Shown here one piece after another: positions 11,091 through 21,025 of a stretch of 64,000 nt of DNA. Position numbers and translations under genes: made by a program. Numbering within the stretch: the stretch's first letter is position 1; the number at the start of each line of letters is the position of its first letter. Location: positions 124,618,001 to 124,682,000 of the forward strand of contig CM075350.1 in assembly GCA_037693485.1 (NCBI GenBank). The letters are read 5' to 3'. The notes beneath the pieces are model-generated. The model was not told the origin of the DNA, did not search any database, and saw nothing but the letters and a program-made list of their open reading frames with translations. Source of the DNA: Kitagawia praeruptora (Eukaryota > Streptophyta > Magnoliopsida > Apiales > Apiaceae).

Positions 11091-11489
11091 TGTTACAACC
11101 AGTTTCCGTCGGTGTATCCGTTCGGTCGGACCTGCAATTGAAGAAGAATGCGAGGGTGTGGCCCCCCGATTCACCTCCGGTGTGAGAATAAGTTAACTGG
11201 TTTTTGATGAGTAATATTAAACCCAGAGTGTTTGTATTGTGTAAAATTGTGTAAGTGATTGAATGAATGAACCCAAACCTTTTGTTAACCTCTTTATCCT
11301 CTATGTTGGCAGTTATCGGAGAGTAAGGTGAGTGGTGAACGTGTTCCACGTTCCCACGTTCCCAGGGATGTACAACCGAACGGACCGTTGTAAATAAAAG
11401 GGGCCGAATGACATGGGCCTTCGCCAAACCGGTACTCATTCCATGACTGGGCTTTCGGTCCAGCCCAGTAAGAAGTTGGGCCTCTAACA
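11091..11489 (-). repeat. R1 3' LTR
   Basis: Begins tgttacaacc and ends ctctaaca on the plus strand (TG...CA in either reading). It differs from the other copy by c/t in the gtggcccccc/gtggtccccc stretch and c/g at aaacccag/aaacgcag. Confidence 0.95.
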
Positions 11490-12409
11490 TGTCCCTAGGC
11501 TTCGTTCGGAGTTATCCTCAGGACGAAGGCTAAAGCCCAAGCCCATCTTCGGACTTCTGTGTTCGTACGTTCCCTTCGGATAAGAATGGCGATGGACAAG
11601 ACTGAGACGCCTCCTAGGGAGCCGTGTCCCTTTATGGCTGACAGCTGTCTGTCCTCGAGATTTGCGCTTCAATCCCCGCCGTTGAATATGAAACGGCTCT
11701 GTCCAAACGTCACATCTTCTCTATTTAAACTCCACAGTTTCTTTCTTTCTTTCTTTTACGCACATATCATTTCTTTAACATTCAAAGCAAAAACTCCCTC
11801 CAGAGAGATCTCAATAGCAATTGGGAGCGTTGTTTCATCACCGGAGGCCCCCAAATCGCCGATTTCAGTCGACGTTCACGTCCAAGAAGTCTATCCCCGC
11901 GAACTCGATCTTATCAGAGATCTCAAACAAACCAGTAAGTTCTCATTACTTCCCTTCTTTTTTCGATTCATCGCACACTTGTATTACTTTCTTTCCTGCT
12001 TTTGTGTTCATATCTGCTTTTCGTATCCACACACACATGTATGTATCTATATGTACACATATGTAAAGTTACATGTGCAGTTTATTCTTGTCGCTTTGAG
12101 TAGAACATGCGCGTGTCTTTTCCTTTTAATTTCCGTTGTGTTGCTCTGATACAACCCCTTACTTGAACCTTGAGATTTGCTTGGAAGTTGTCAGGGTTGA
12201 GATGTCCTTCGGGATTTTCAAACCCTGAGAACCCCCTTTGGTCTGTCCCGATCTTTTATAACTTTTAGACGACCCTTAATTTGCCAAACCTTAGATTTTA
12301 GGATTCTCCGACCGATCCTGGCTCACTGTACTCGGCCTCTCCCCTTTTTGTTTTCGTCTTCTTTGTCCGAGTACAAAGCTAATGTCTCTTCATTTCCGAA
12401 TGCAGGGAC
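11490..12409 (+). promoter_or_regulatory. R1 antisense ORF promoter and intron-bearing leader
   Basis: A TATA box (tatttaaa, 11722-11729) is followed by a CT-rich leader. A donor in acca|gtaagt (11934/11935) and an acceptor tgcag (12401-12405) define a 471-nt leader intron, and the ATG of the antisense ORF follows four bases later. The same TATA / leader intron / ATG layout occurs in the other retroelements of this window. No gene of its own was seen. Confidence 0.65.
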
Positions 12410-14216
12410 ATGGATCGGTCAACCGAGGGTGCTGGTCCTTCGGAGGTTTCGCCCTTTAGCGATGCCAAATTATTCCCGGCCGCTAACCTTCGGTCACAAC
12501 TGACCGAGGAACAAATTGAACGCTTCCATTCTAAGTACATGGTGGAGAAGAATGTCTGGTTCTTCTTCGCACCGAGGAAAAAGGACCGCATCTGGCACAA
12601 CCCCGAGATCCCTGCCCTCTGCGGAGGAGGCGTGGCGACCGGTATCTCGGAGATGGCGTTCAAGTGCGGCTTCCGGTTACCGATGTTGCCAATTCTGAAG
12701 AAGATACTGAAGCAATTGAGGATCGCCATAGGGCAGTTAGACCCGAACAGTTTCTTCCATATCAATGCTTTCCAGGCTCGGTGTCTCGCCAAGCAAATGA
12801 CTCCAAGGACCACCTTCTTCTGGCACCATTATGAGCTGCGAAGGAATTCGAAGAGTAATGGCTACTACACCATAGCTCGTCGAACCGGTAGGGCCGATTG
12901 GGCTCAAACCAATTCCAGCAACAAAGGGACTCATGAGAGCTGGGCGTTTATTTCGGGGCCGAGGATGGAAAAATACGGCCGATGGTATGACTTAGATCCG
13001 TCCCGGTTGACATATCCCGACCTGTTGCAAGCGGACGTGCACGATTACCGCCTACTCTGCGAGCTTGACATGGGCCAGGTCCCTCGATCGGACGGAAGGA
13101 ATAACGACTGGCTGGTTGCCCTTTGGGGTAGTGGTAACACCTATACTTGTTTTCAGCTTTACATATTCGGTCGTAGATACTTGTTTTCAATTTCAATATT
13201 CCGCTGTGTAACACTCTGTTGTTTTATGCAGTGTCTTCTCTTCAGGACATTATTGAGCGCAAGCGAAAGAAGGCGGCTCAGCTTTCTATAGTCGCTACGG
13301 CCGAAGAAGAGGCAACTGCTCGTTCGACCGAGGAGGAGAAGTCGGTCCCCGACCAGGGAGAGAGGGTTGAAGCTCCACTTGTTTCTTCCCCTCAAGAACT
13401 GACTTTAGGTTTGGCTACCTCGACCGATTCCCGAAAGAGATTTCGGTCGGGAGACGTTGATCCGAAAGTGTATTCTCCTCCCTGGGGAGTAATTGAAACC
13501 GACCAGATCATCGTTCCTGCTCCGTAGCTGTCAACTGTTGTGGGTCCCGATCTCTGCCGGGGCCTCATCCTTCCAGCCGATCGGCCGACGATTGCCAAGG
13601 CGAATGACCTGGAGGCGTGTACGGAGATGCTAGCCCTCCTCTCCATGGTAAGCCTTTTTCCTTTATGCCATTACTTTATTTGCCTTTAGGTTTTTTGACC
13701 TTTTCCCTTGTTTATTTTCAGGGAGTTTCCTGGGCTGCTGTAGTCGCCGAACGGGTGGAGGGGATCCAGAACAAGCTGACCGAAGCTGACCAGCTGAAAG
13801 TTCGGGCTGTCAAGGCTGAGGAGGACCTTCGGAACTCCAACATTGAACTGGAGAGGGTCACCGGTCAAGCCAAGACTCTGTCTGCCGATAATGAGGCTCT
13901 CAAGGAGCAGCTGAAGGAGCTGGACACCCTTCGGGCGCGCATCGAGTGGAGAAACAAGCAGCTTAAACTTACAAGGAAGAGCGTTCGGAAGCTGAAGAAA
14001 ACTCTGGAGCTGACCGTAGAAAGATGCTATCAGATGGGATATGACGGCGCTGTGCTGAAGGCACATTCTCTAGGCCTCGATCATATTCAGCTGATCGATC
14101 TTTCACTCGGGATGAAGGATCCGGTTGGTCAGGAGGAAACTGATCAACCCTTGGAGGTTTCTTCGGGCGAAGATGAATCTCTTTCCGACGATCCTTCAGC
14201 TGGTGACGCCTTGTAA
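12410..14216 (+). pseudogene. R1 additional ORF (aORF), antisense to gag-pol, one in-frame stop
   Basis: Protein of unknown function typical of Tat-lineage elements. Three exons keep one frame: 12410-13133, 13232-13647 and 13722-14216, 545 codons. A TAG at 13525-13527 interrupts exon 2; the frame continues open on both sides, so this looks like a single recent nonsense change. Residues about 60-130 (around GFRLPMLPILKKILKQ and LDPNSFFHINAF) resemble the 'putative gypsy type transposon' family (Pfam PF04195, by memory). Exon 3 encodes a charged coiled coil (residues about 390-470) and an acidic tail. A CYQMGYDGAV motif corresponds to the RYDxGYxxGVxDYM motif of the aORFs in families C and D. 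It is transcribed towards gag-pol and ends about 0.87 kb from the pol stop. Confidence 0.75.
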
Positions 14217-15081
14217 TTTTGTAGATTTTTAATGTTTTCGAACTTGTACTGTTTAACTTTGCCTTCGGGCTCTTTATTCGTGCCTTCGGGCTTGTAATAC
14301 TTTACTTTGCCTTCGGGCTTGTTTTATTTAAGTTTGCCTTAGCATAATATTCTTTTTTATGCGTCTTCGGCTTCAGCCTTAATTTGGCTTCTGTTTCTGT
14401 TCATGCGTCTTTGGCTTTGATTTGCCTTGGCATGATTATTTTATTTTTATTTTTATGCGTCTTCGGCATTATATTGCCTTGGCGTAATTACTTACATTTT
14501 TATGCATCTTCGGCCATTTTTGCCTTAGCATAATTACTTGTATTTTTATGCTTCTTCGGCCATTTTTGCCTTAGCATAATTCTTGCCTTTTTGTGCATCT
14601 TTGGTCGTAACCTAGCTGCCCCCAAGTATTTAAGGGGTTTTGTAAATGATTAAGGTCTCGTTCGGTCGGCTGAAAAATATTTCCTCCCGGCCTTAATTAA
14701 TGTCAAAGCAACTTGAATACTAAGACAATTTTGTAAGAGGCCAAATTTCATTCGGTCGGCCCCAAATTTGGATTCGTCAGGTATTTGTAGCTTAGAACAC
14801 AATGTACTTGAACACTACCAATAAGTTAAAGGGCGCATGTTTTATACGGTCGACCCCAAACATGGGTCTATTAAGCTTAATATTGCGTACTTAGCTTTTT
14901 GGCTATAAATGTACTTAGCTTAATAATAACGGATAAAAAATGGAGCAAAACAATCTTTTCATTAATCATGCAACTCTTACATAGATTTGATTACAGATTG
15001 ATGTTAGCTTATGGAATTCAGAATAAAGTTGCATAAGACAAAATACTGAAGTAAAAAGCAATAAAAATTGGTCCAGTAAGC
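14217..15081. repeat. R1 spacer with degenerate tgcgtcttcgg repeats
   Basis: The gap between the converging aORF and pol. At 14265-14610 there are repeated units of the type tttttatgc(g/a)tcttcggc...ttgccttagcataat, period roughly 50-60 bp, after two or three gccttcgggct repeats. The rest is noncoding. Transcript ends from both directions probably fall here. Confidence 0.75.
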
Positions 15082-18000
15082 TTACTGGTAGAAACGGCGA
15101 AGGCGAGCGGCATGCCAGGTGTTTTTGATTGGGCTACCGTCCGGATGAGCCAATTTGTAGGTGCCCGATCGGACCACTTCAATTACCACGTATGGACCTT
15201 CCCAGTTGGGCATAAGCTTGCCTTTTTTGGCTGGCATGGAGGTGGCTAACTCCCGAAGCACTAAGTCCCCGACTCGGAAGGATCTCTTCTTCACCCCCGA
15301 ATCATAATACTGGGCTGCCTGCAGTTGGTACCTTAAGTTTCTTTGGTGGGCAACCTCTCTTTCTTCTTCCAGTAAATCCACATTTGCTCGGAGTCCGAAC
15401 TCATTTGTCTCCACGTTAAACACTTCTGTTCGGTAAGACTCCAGGCCAACTTCGACAGGTAGAAGGGCATCAGTTCCGAAGGCCAGTTTGAAAGGCGTTT
15501 CCCCGGTTGAAGATCTCGTAGTGGTTCGGTAAGCCCATAGGACCCATGGTAGTTCTTCAGCCCAAAGTCCCTTAGCTTCCCCTAGCCTTTTCTTGATTCC
15601 ATCAAAAATGATTTTGTTGGCCACCTCGATCGCCCCATTTCCCTGGGGATGCCCTACCGAACTGAACTTCTGTTTTATCCCGAATTGAGCCAGGAATTTT
15701 CTGAACTTGCTCCCAATGAATTGAGTACCGTTATCGGACACACAAACCATAGGTATGCCAAACCTCAAGATGACCTGTTCCAGCATGAATTTCTTCGCGG
15801 CCTCTTCGGTAATGGCCGAAAGGGGTTTTGCTTCTATCCACTTAGTCATATAGTCGATTGCCACAATACAGTATTTCGCTTGCTTAGTGCTGGTGGGTAG
15901 GATTCCCACAATATCGACCGCCCACATAGAAAATGGAATAGGGCTGAGGACCGAAGACATTTCTTCGGGAGGTTGCTTCGGAATTGTGCTGAATAGCTGG
16001 CATTGCTTGCATTTCTTTGCATACTCTGTTGCGTCTTCTTTCATTTTTGGCCAGAAAAATCCCTGCCTAAGGATCTTGAAGGCTAAGGCTCGTCCTGCCA
16101 AATGTTCTCCACAAATCCCTTCATGAACCGTCTCCAAAGCAAGCTGTTGTTCATCTTTGTCTAAACACCTAAGTAGCGGCTGGCTTGCCGATCGTCTGAA
16201 CAAACGGCCCCCGACCAGAGTGTAATTTCCCGACCGATACTTCACCTTCTGTGCTTCCCTTCGGTCAAGTGGTAGGATGCCTTTTTCCAAGAAGGCCCTG
16301 ATGGGAGTCATCCAATTGACCCCTTGATGAATTTCCATGCACTGCTTCTTGTCTATCGAAGGCGTCTTTACTTCGGTCAGATAGATGGACCCATTTAGGT
16401 TCTGGGTTTCTGCCGAAGCTAACCTCGAGAGGGCGTCTGCCCGACTGTTGTTTTCTCTAGCTACTTGAGTTAACTCGAAAGTTTCAAACAGCAAAGATTG
16501 TTCACGTACCTTAAGGGCGTATGCTTTGGTTCGGGGATCTTTTTGCCCATACTCCCCTGAGAACTGCTTTACCACCAACATGGAATCACTGAACGCCCTA
16601 ATGTGCTTAACTTCTAGACTTCTTGCCAGATCTAGCCCTGCCAAGAGTGCTTCATATTCGGCCTCATTGTTCGTCAACGGGAAAGTGAACCTAATAGCTT
16701 GACAAATCTCAAATCCTTCTGGGCTTGTAAGAATTAACCCTGCCCCACACTTTTCCTTGGCGACCGACCCGTCGACAAACAACTTCCATTTTCCCGGTGT
16801 CTGAATCATTTGTTCTTCAGGAGCCAAGTTGTTCGGCCCCGAGAATGAGCATTCTACCATGAAATCTGCTAGTGCTTGGGCTTTGATCGAAGTCCTTGGA
16901 GTATATTCCAAATCATGCTCCCCCAGTTCGATCGCCCAAGCAACCACTCTGCCCGATGCCTCTGGCCTTTGCAAGATTTTCTTTAACGGCTGATCGGTTA
17001 CAACTTTGATCGTCCTTCCTTGGAAATAGTGCCTTAACTTTCTTGCGGCCATTACCAGTCCATAGGCGAACTTCTCTGCATTCGGATATCTTGTTTCTGC
17101 ATCTTTGAGAATATGAGAAACATAGAACACCGGATGCTGGTTCCCTTCGTGCTCTTTGACCAACACGGCTCCAAGTGTTCGGTCGTTCACAGCCAAGTAC
17201 AGCTGCAATGTTTCTTTCGGGTCGGGTCTCATTAAGAGTGGAGCTTTCACTAAGTACTCTTTAACCTCTTCGAATGCTTTCTGGCAATTTGGCCCCCACT
17301 CAAAATTCTTGGACCCCCGAAGAACTTCAAAGAACGGTAAGGCCTTTTCGGCCGATCTGGAAATGAACCTCCTCAAGGCTGCTAGCCGTCCGGTCAGCTT
17401 TTGAATATCCCTGATGGTCTTCGGCGCTTCCATGTCGATGACCGCTTTAATCTTCTCCGGGTTTGCTTCAATTCCTCTGGCACTAACCATGTATCCCAGA
17501 AACTTCCCACTATTTACTCCAAACGTACACTTGTTCGGATTGATTCTCATGTTGTTTCTTCTGAGCATTTCAAAACAGTCCCTCAGATCCTCGGCATGAT
17601 CCCTGAAAAGGGACTTAACAATCATATCATCCACGTAGCACTCCATGTTCCGACCGATCTGGGCTTTGAACACTTTGTTGATCATCTTTTGAAATGTTGC
17701 CCCGGTGTTCTTCAAGCCGAAAGGCATCTTTATGTAGGCATAAGTGCCATTCGGTGTGATGAATGTTGTCTTTGGAACGTCCTCGGCATTCATGGCAATT
17801 TGGTGGTATCCTGAGAATGCATCCAGGAAACTGAGTATTTGATGCCCCGAAGTAGCATCTATCAGTTGATCAATGTTCGGCAAGGGATAGTGGTCTTTCG
17901 GACAATGCGTATTCAGGTCGGTGTAGTCGACACACATTCTCCACTTGCCATTTGATTTCTTCACCACCACTACGTTTGCCATCCAATCGGGATAATCTAT

Positions 18001-20568
18001 CTCTTCGATGAACTTTGCTTCCAGCAATTTTTCGACTTCGACTTGAATTACTTTCTGCCTTTCCATTGCGAAATTCCTCTTCTTTTGTCTTACGGGCTTG
18101 GCTTCGGGAGCTACATTTAAGCAATGTTTAGCCACCGCAGGGTCCAAACCTGGCATATCTTCGGGATTCCACGCGAATACGTCGTGGAATTCCCTAATGA
18201 CCTGGATGACTTTCTCTTTTAATTTGGGCTCCATGCTCTTTCCGATTTGGATCATTTTTCCCGATTGACCCACGTACAGCTCCACCTCTTCGGTCTCGGC
18301 AGCCGGCTCAGCAATCGGGCTTGACAGGTCGGCACCAAATTTTTCCAACTCAATGTTCAGCAGTTGGTGGCTGCCCCCCGCTTCGGTCTCATTTCTTTTC
18401 CTCTTTCCAGCTTCTGTCATCTCGATATCTTTGTCTTTCTCCAAGTCCTCCAACATGATTATTCTGGCGGCTTTCTGATCGCCTCTCATTTCTCCAACTC
18501 CGTGCTCTGTTGGGAACTTCAACTTCAGATGAGGGACAGAGGATACAGCCTGGAACAAAGACAAGGCTGGCCTTCCCAGAATTCCGTTGTACGGACTATC
18601 GACACGGACGACATAGAACTTTGCTTCCTTCACCACAGTGTATGGTGCTTTTCCCATCATGACAGACAAAGTGATGGTCCCTTCTATCGGTACAGGCTGA
18701 TTACCGAAGCCATACAAAGGTGCCTCGTGGCATGGCTCCAGCTGTTCACCTCCCAAATTCATCTTGCAATATGTTCGGTGATATAGAATGTTGACTGAGC
18801 TCCCTTCGTCCACCAGCACTCTCCATATCTTGTTTTCCCCGATTACTGGGTTTATAACAAGTGGGTCTTCGTGCGGCCATATCACGTCCTCGTAGTCATC
18901 TTCTGTGAAGGTGATAGGTAATGGTTGCTTAGCTGAACTTGACTGGTACAGGTTATAGATCTGTCTGGCATACTTTTTCCTTGCTGTCTTACTGTCCCGA
19001 TCAAGCACTGTTCCTCCGGAAATTGTCCTGACCTCCCCTCGGTACTTCTCGGAACTTTCAGCTTCCTTCCTTTTCTCCCTGGACTCGAGTTTGTCCCTCA
19101 AATCGCCCACAAATTGGGTCAATTCCCCATCTTTGATCATCCTTTCAATTAACTTCTTCAAATGATAGCACTCATCGGTGTTGTGACCTTTGTCCCGATG
19201 GTAATCACAATATTTGCTGTCGCTTCTTCTATTCTCAGGGGTCTTCAACTTGGGTGGTCTGACAAACCCAGGTTTACCCTTTATCTCATGGAGAATCTTC
19301 GAGATAGGTGTGTTTAATGGTGTGAACACAGTACTATCTCTATCTCTTCTTCGTTCGGCCCCTTTGTCGGGCCTCGTATCATTCAACCTGCTCTTGATAT
19401 CTCCTCGACCCCTTCGGTCGTCTCTTCTGTCATCCCTTCGGTCGTCCCTCCTGTCATATCTATCATTTTTCCTGTTCTCCTTGTACCCCCCAATTGATTC
19501 CAATTTTCTTCTAATGGCCTCTCCTCTCACATATATATCATTTAAGGATTTGGGAGGCATATCATAAAGAGAGGACCGAAGCTTCTTACCTTTAACAGGG
19601 TCGAGGCCTGCTGCGAGGAATCCAGCCGCCTTGACTTTGTCCAAGTTGGTGACCATACCGGCTTCCTCTTTGAACCTTGCTAAGTAATCACCCAAATCTT
19701 CGTTCGGTCCCTGCCTGCAGTGGATCAGGGCTTCGGTATCCTTCTCTCTTCGGCACAAATGTGAGTAGTGCCTCAAGAATTTTTTCTTCACTTGTTCATA
19801 CGAGCCTATCGACCTAGGTCTTAGCGACCTGTACCACATGGATGCATTCCCCTTTAGGTAAGTCTTGAACATCTTACAGAGCATCACATCGCAGTGCCCC
19901 ATCCCAGTCATGAGCGATTCATACTTCTCACAGTGATCTTCGGGGTCACCCTTTCCGTTAAATTCATTCATCTTCGGGAACTGCCTTCCGGGAGGCGGTC
20001 GGAAGTGTTCGACGTCTTCGGTCACCACTGGCTCGTGGCTGACCTTTCTCTCTCCAAACATGGCCTTCTCAATCCTTCGAATGCGATCGTCCGTATGTGG
20101 ACCGTCCTCTTCCGAATCGGAGGAATAAACCACCCTTGACCGGGTTCTCCTCGAGTTTGATTCAGAGTCCCCTGACTCATCTTCATCATTTCTGGTTCTT
20201 GGTCTCTTGTCTCTTCGGTCATCCAACTCCGGGTCTTCGGCTTCTAGAGCCTCGCGGAGTGCCTTTTCCTGTAGCTCGATCTCCTCCCTTTGGAGCTTTA
20301 GGGCCTCTAGCCTTAAACGGTCGGCCTCCCTCTTTTTGGCCAGACGTTCGGCCTCCCTGCTGCTTTTCTCTTTCTCTATCTCTTTCCGTTTCCCCTTGGC
20401 TTTTTGTTCCTCTCGCCACTTCATTAGAATTTCCCGTTGTTCTTCGGGAGACGGTATGTCCCCCTCTTCGTCGAAAATCAAAAGCCTTGGGGTGATGGGA
20501 GGAGTGATGCGAGTATTTCCGGCCATAGTGCTATCGTCAGCTGTTGGTATCTCGGTTTCATTTGCCAT
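15082..20568 (-). CDS. R1 gag-pol polyprotein, 1828 aa, open
   Basis: Single polyprotein for capsid and replication enzymes of a Ty3/gypsy retrotransposon. The ATG at 20568 lies about 40 bases after the primer-binding site. Order, with approximate residues: Glu/Lys-rich coiled coil (45-115), gag capsid domain (200-345), knuckle-like CDYHRDKGHNTDEC (455), aspartic protease LVDEGSSVNIL (585), reverse transcriptase with intact YVDDM (980), native RNase H (1110-1240), a second RNase H starting KWKLFVDGS (1258) with the further acidic residue in FSDSM (1330), integrase zinc region HEGICGEH...CKQC (1480-1525), and integrase core with D in AVDIVGI, D in VSDNGTQ (1606) and E in GAIEVANK (1646). All the acidic catalytic positions I looked for are present. 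The second RNase H (archaeal-type) is known from the Tat lineage. No frameshift or stop. Confidence 0.95.
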   Translation of the reverse strand: MANETEIPTADDSTMAGNTRITPPITPRLLIFDEEGDIPSPEEQREILMKWREEQKAKGKRKEIEKEKSSREAERLAKKREADRLRLEALKLQREEIELQEKALREALEAEDPELDDRRDKRPRTRNDEDESGDSESNSRRTRSRVVYSSDSEEDGPHTDDRIRRIEKAMFGERKVSHEPVVTEDVEHFRPPPGRQFPKMNEFNGKGDPEDHCEKYESLMTGMGHCDVMLCKMFKTYLKGNASMWYRSLRPRSIGSYEQVKKKFLRHYSHLCRREKDTEALIHCRQGPNEDLGDYLARFKEEAGMVTNLDKVKAAGFLAAGLDPVKGKKLRSSLYDMPPKSLNDIYVRGEAIRRKLESIGGYKENRKNDRYDRRDDRRDDRRDDRRGRGDIKSRLNDTRPDKGAERRRDRDSTVFTPLNTPISKILHEIKGKPGFVRPPKLKTPENRRSDSKYCDYHRDKGHNTDECYHLKKLIERMIKDGELTQFVGDLRDKLESREKRKEAESSEKYRGEVRTISGGTVLDRDSKTARKKYARQIYNLYQSSSAKQPLPITFTEDDYEDVIWPHEDPLVINPVIGENKIWRVLVDEGSSVNILYHRTYCKMNLGGEQLEPCHEAPLYGFGNQPVPIEGTITLSVMMGKAPYTVVKEAKFYVVRVDSPYNGILGRPALSLFQAVSSVPHLKLKFPTEHGVGEMRGDQKAARIIMLEDLEKDKDIEMTEAGKRKRNETEAGGSHQLLNIELEKFGADLSSPIAEPAAETEEVELYVGQSGKMIQIGKSMEPKLKEKVIQVIREFHDVFAWNPEDMPGLDPAVAKHCLNVAPEAKPVRQKKRNFAMERQKVIQVEVEKLLEAKFIEEIDYPDWMANVVVVKKSNGKWRMCVDYTDLNTHCPKDHYPLPNIDQLIDATSGHQILSFLDAFSGYHQIAMNAEDVPKTTFITPNGTYAYIKMPFGLKNTGATFQKMINKVFKAQIGRNMECYVDDMIVKSLFRDHAEDLRDCFEMLRRNNMRINPNKCTFGVNSGKFLGYMVSARGIEANPEKIKAVIDMEAPKTIRDIQKLTGRLAALRRFISRSAEKALPFFEVLRGSKNFEWGPNCQKAFEEVKEYLVKAPLLMRPDPKETLQLYLAVNDRTLGAVLVKEHEGNQHPVFYVSHILKDAETRYPNAEKFAYGLVMAARKLRHYFQGRTIKVVTDQPLKKILQRPEASGRVVAWAIELGEHDLEYTPRTSIKAQALADFMVECSFSGPNNLAPEEQMIQTPGKWKLFVDGSVAKEKCGAGLILTSPEGFEICQAIRFTFPLTNNEAEYEALLAGLDLARSLEVKHIRAFSDSMLVVKQFSGEYGQKDPRTKAYALKVREQSLLFETFELTQVARENNSRADALSRLASAETQNLNGSIYLTEVKTPSIDKKQCMEIHQGVNWMTPIRAFLEKGILPLDRREAQKVKYRSGNYTLVGGRLFRRSASQPLLRCLDKDEQQLALETVHEGICGEHLAGRALAFKILRQGFFWPKMKEDATEYAKKCKQCQLFSTIPKQPPEEMSSVLSPIPFSMWAVDIVGILPTSTKQAKYCIVAIDYMTKWIEAKPLSAITEEAAKKFMLEQVILRFGIPMVCVSDNGTQFIGSKFRKFLAQFGIKQKFSSVGHPQGNGAIEVANKIIFDGIKKRLGEAKGLWAEELPWVLWAYRTTTRSSTGETPFKLAFGTDALLPVEVGLESYRTEVFNVETNEFGLRANVDLLEEEREVAHQRNLRYQLQAAQYYDSGVKKRSFRVGDLVLRELATSMPAKKGKLMPNWEGPYVVIEVVRSGTYKLAHPDGSPIKNTWHAARLRRFYQ

Positions 20569-20607
20569 TACTAACTGTATAATTCAACACAAACGCAACT
20601 CTACGTT

Positions 20608-20624
20608 TCCCACAGACGGCGCCA
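20608..20624 (-). other. R1 primer-binding site
   Basis: In the sense direction TGGCGCCGTCTGTGGGA lies two bases inside the 5' LTR. Its first nine bases match the 3' end of plant tRNA-Asp; the rest matches less well, as in many plant gypsy elements. Confidence 0.75.
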
Positions 20625-20626
20625 AA

Positions 20627-21025
20627 TGTTACAACCAGTTTCCGTCGGTGTATCCGTTCGGTCGGACCTGCAATTGAAGAAGAATGCGAGGGTGTGGTCC
20701 CCCGATTCACCTCCGGTGTGAGAATAAGTTAACTGGTTTTTGATGAGTAATATTAAACGCAGAGTGTTTGTATTGTGTAAAATTGTGTAAGTGATTGAAT
20801 GAATGAACCCAAACCTTTTGTTAACCTCTTTATCCTCTATGTTGGCAGTTATCGGAGAGTAAGGTGAGTGGTGAACGTGTTCCACGTTCCCACGTTCCCA
20901 GGGATGTACAACCGAACGGACCGTTGTAAATAAAAGGGGCCGAATGACATGGGCCTTCGCCAAACCGGTACTCATTCCATGACTGGGCTTTCGGTCCAGC
21001 CCAGTAAGAAGTTGGGCCTCTAACA
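20627..21025 (-). repeat. R1 5' LTR
   Basis: The partner of 11091-11489, at the gag side. In the sense direction it contains a TATA-like ttttatttac (plus-strand gtaaataaaa, about 20926-20935) that could start the genomic RNA. Confidence 0.95.

Larger units (their letters stand above)
11091..21025 (-). mobile_element. Element R1: Tat-lineage Ty3/gypsy retrotransposon, full length
   Basis: A 9935-bp element flanked by 5-bp target duplications ctagt (11086-11090 and 21026-21030). It has 399-bp LTRs differing at two sites by my reading, a tRNA-Asp-type primer-binding site, an open gag-pol on the minus strand and an oppositely oriented additional ORF between pol and the 3' LTR. An extra ORF in that place and direction, plus a second RNase H, fits the Tat/Retand group. 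The near-identical LTRs point to a recent insertion. Of the elements here it has the best claim to encode its own enzymes. Confidence 0.95.

Noticed and set aside
15649..20677. Plus-strand open frames of 66-156 codons opposite R1 gag-pol.
   Set aside because: They are mirror frames of a long coding region, with no introns, promoters or recognisable domains. The genuine antisense ORF of R1 is the one at 12410-14216.
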